A stretch of 64,000 bases of DNA, taken from positions 1 to 64,000 of the forward strand of contig DATGUP010000010.1 of assembly GCA_035301265.1 (NCBI GenBank), in the 5' to 3' direction. Each line of letters begins with the position of its first letter. Positions within the stretch are counted from its first letter, which is position 1. The position numbers were made by a program, and so were the translations under genes. This document shows, one piece after another, positions 63,140-64,000 of the stretch. The notes under the pieces were generated by a model. That model saw only the letters and a list, made by a program, of their open reading frames with translations, had not been told where the DNA came from and ran no database searches. This stretch comes from DATGUP01 sp035301265 (GTDB taxonomy: Bacteria > Bacillota > Bacilli > Bacillales > Amphibacillaceae).

Positions 63140-64000
63140 TCAATCAAGACTGGCTGCAATTTCGTCAACCATTTTTTGAACGGAGATCAATCCTCCACCA
63201 GATAAATACCATACATCTGGATCGAGGTAGTAAATATCGTCATTTTTAAATGCGGTCGTGTTTTCGACTAATTCATTTTCAACAATTTTGGCCGCCGAAC
63301 CTTCATTAATGGCAGCGGTGCGGTCGATGACATAGAGAATATCGGGATTTTGTTCCATCACATATTCAAACGATACGTTCATGCCGTGCGTTGATGCTTC
63401 AACCCCTTTATCTACTGCAGGAAGGCCGAAAACATCATGAATGAGGCCAAATCTTGATTTCGGCCCGTAAGCGCTGATCTTATCATCGTTCGCCAAGATG
63501 ACGAGTGATTCGTCTGCATTTGCTTCAGCTGTTTCCTTTAATGCCGAAATCGATTCATCGATCGCTTCCAACTCGCTTTCGACTTCCCTTTCCTTATCGA
63601 AAATCTCCCCGAGCGTTGCCATATTTTCTTTAAACGATTCCATATAGCGTGTCGGCTCCACACCGAGATGGATCGTCGGGGCGATCTCCGCTAGTTGTTC
63701 GTAGACGTTCGCCTGTCGTGCGGAAATAATGATCAAGTCTGGGTTGATTTCGGCAATTTTATCGAAGTCCGGTTCCTTTAAGCTACCGACGTTCGCATAT
63801 TCATCGCTGGCATACTGTTCGAGATAAGATGGGATAAGGTCTTGCGGAACACCAGCGACATCAAGACCTAATTGATCCATGGAATCGAGAATCCCAAAAT
63901 CAAACACAACGACTGTTTCGGGATTTTTCATTACCTCGGTCGTATCAAGTTCATGTTCGATTGTGATCGTTTCATTTTCTGTATCGGCATCCGCACTTCC
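63140..64000 (-). CDS. Iron-siderophore ABC substrate-binding protein (YclQ/FpuA-like), 5' end outside window
   Basis: The frame is open to the right edge, so the signal peptide and first residues are missing. The visible part (about 286 residues) is a helical-backbone (FepB/TroA-type) binding fold with VVVFDFGILDSMDQLGLDVA, EINPDLIIISARQANVYEQL and DIYYLDPDVWYLSGGG, which fit catecholate or petrobactin-type binding proteins such as YclQ. The partner permease and ATPase genes would lie beyond the edge or elsewhere. Confidence 0.85.
   Translation of the reverse strand, partial: GSADADTENETITIEHELDTTEVMKNPETVVVFDFGILDSMDQLGLDVAGVPQDLIPSYLEQYASDEYANVGSLKEPDFDKIAEINPDLIIISARQANVYEQLAEIAPTIHLGVEPTRYMESFKENMATLGEIFDKEREVESELEAIDESISALKETAEANADESLVILANDDKISAYGPKSRFGLIHDVFGLPAVDKGVEASTHGMNVSFEYVMEQNPDILYVIDRTAAINEGSAAKIVENELVENTTAFKNDDIYYLDPDVWYLSGGGLISVQKMVDEIAASLD

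Overview
The window is chromosomal DNA of a low-to-mid-GC Bacillaceae bacterium, probably halotolerant or alkaliphilic. This rests on three things: the complete sigma-B stressosome operon next to mazEF, alr, acpS, rhomboid, ydbST and cshA in the same order as in Bacillus subtilis; spore-former families such as YteA and YppG; and an ectoine-type (Ehu) uptake system with very acidic lipoproteins. The genus cannot be fixed from the sequence.

Region 1 (1-1.7 kb) is read on the minus strand. A tRNA operon with its own promoter encodes Asn, Ser, Glu, Gln, Lys, Leu, Leu, Arg, Pro, Gly and Ile, and contains a damaged tRNA-Asp and a tRNA-Lys fragment. It is followed by a near-consensus promoter and a boxA-type leader that point to an rRNA operon just beyond the left edge.

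Region 2 (1.7-21 kb) is the conserved housekeeping and stress block, mostly on the minus strand: sprT-like, tex, rsbX-sigB-rsbW-rsbV-rsbU-rsbT-rsbS-rsbR, mazF-mazE, alr, a LolA-like lipoprotein, nnrE/nnrD, acpS, ydbT-ydbS and cshA. A PerR-boxed catalase and a rhomboid protease lie on the plus strand. RsbR, RsbS and RsbT form the stressosome switch, RsbU dephosphorylates RsbV, and RsbV and RsbW control SigB. A sigma-B promoter lies in front of rsbV.

Region 3 (21-40 kb) is mixed accessory DNA: an EamA transporter, an esterase, a PhnD-C-E-E transporter followed by a 5'-nucleotidase, a 217-bp element with inverted ends, gene relics (PepSY, a response-regulator/kinase chimera, CapA), cadC-cadA, a PopT (DUF368) transporter, an ABC export pair and an arsRBC operon.

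Region 4 (40-64 kb) holds typA, a cssRS-like two-component system divergent from htrA, a yteA-like gene, a cold-shock gene, trhO, a glutathione peroxidase, a NUDIX hydrolase, T-box-controlled proS, a nicotinamidase-like gene, pdxK/thiD, DUF456, a Gfo/Idh oxidoreductase, panE, ehuBCDA, murB and the start-less end of an iron-siderophore binding lipoprotein.

No CRISPR array, prophage, intact insertion sequence or clear novel defence system was found. The most interesting items are the decayed ykoGHI-like signalling locus, the inverted-repeat element, the degenerate tRNA-Asp, the palindrome between cssR and htrA, and the possible non-standard start of ehuC.
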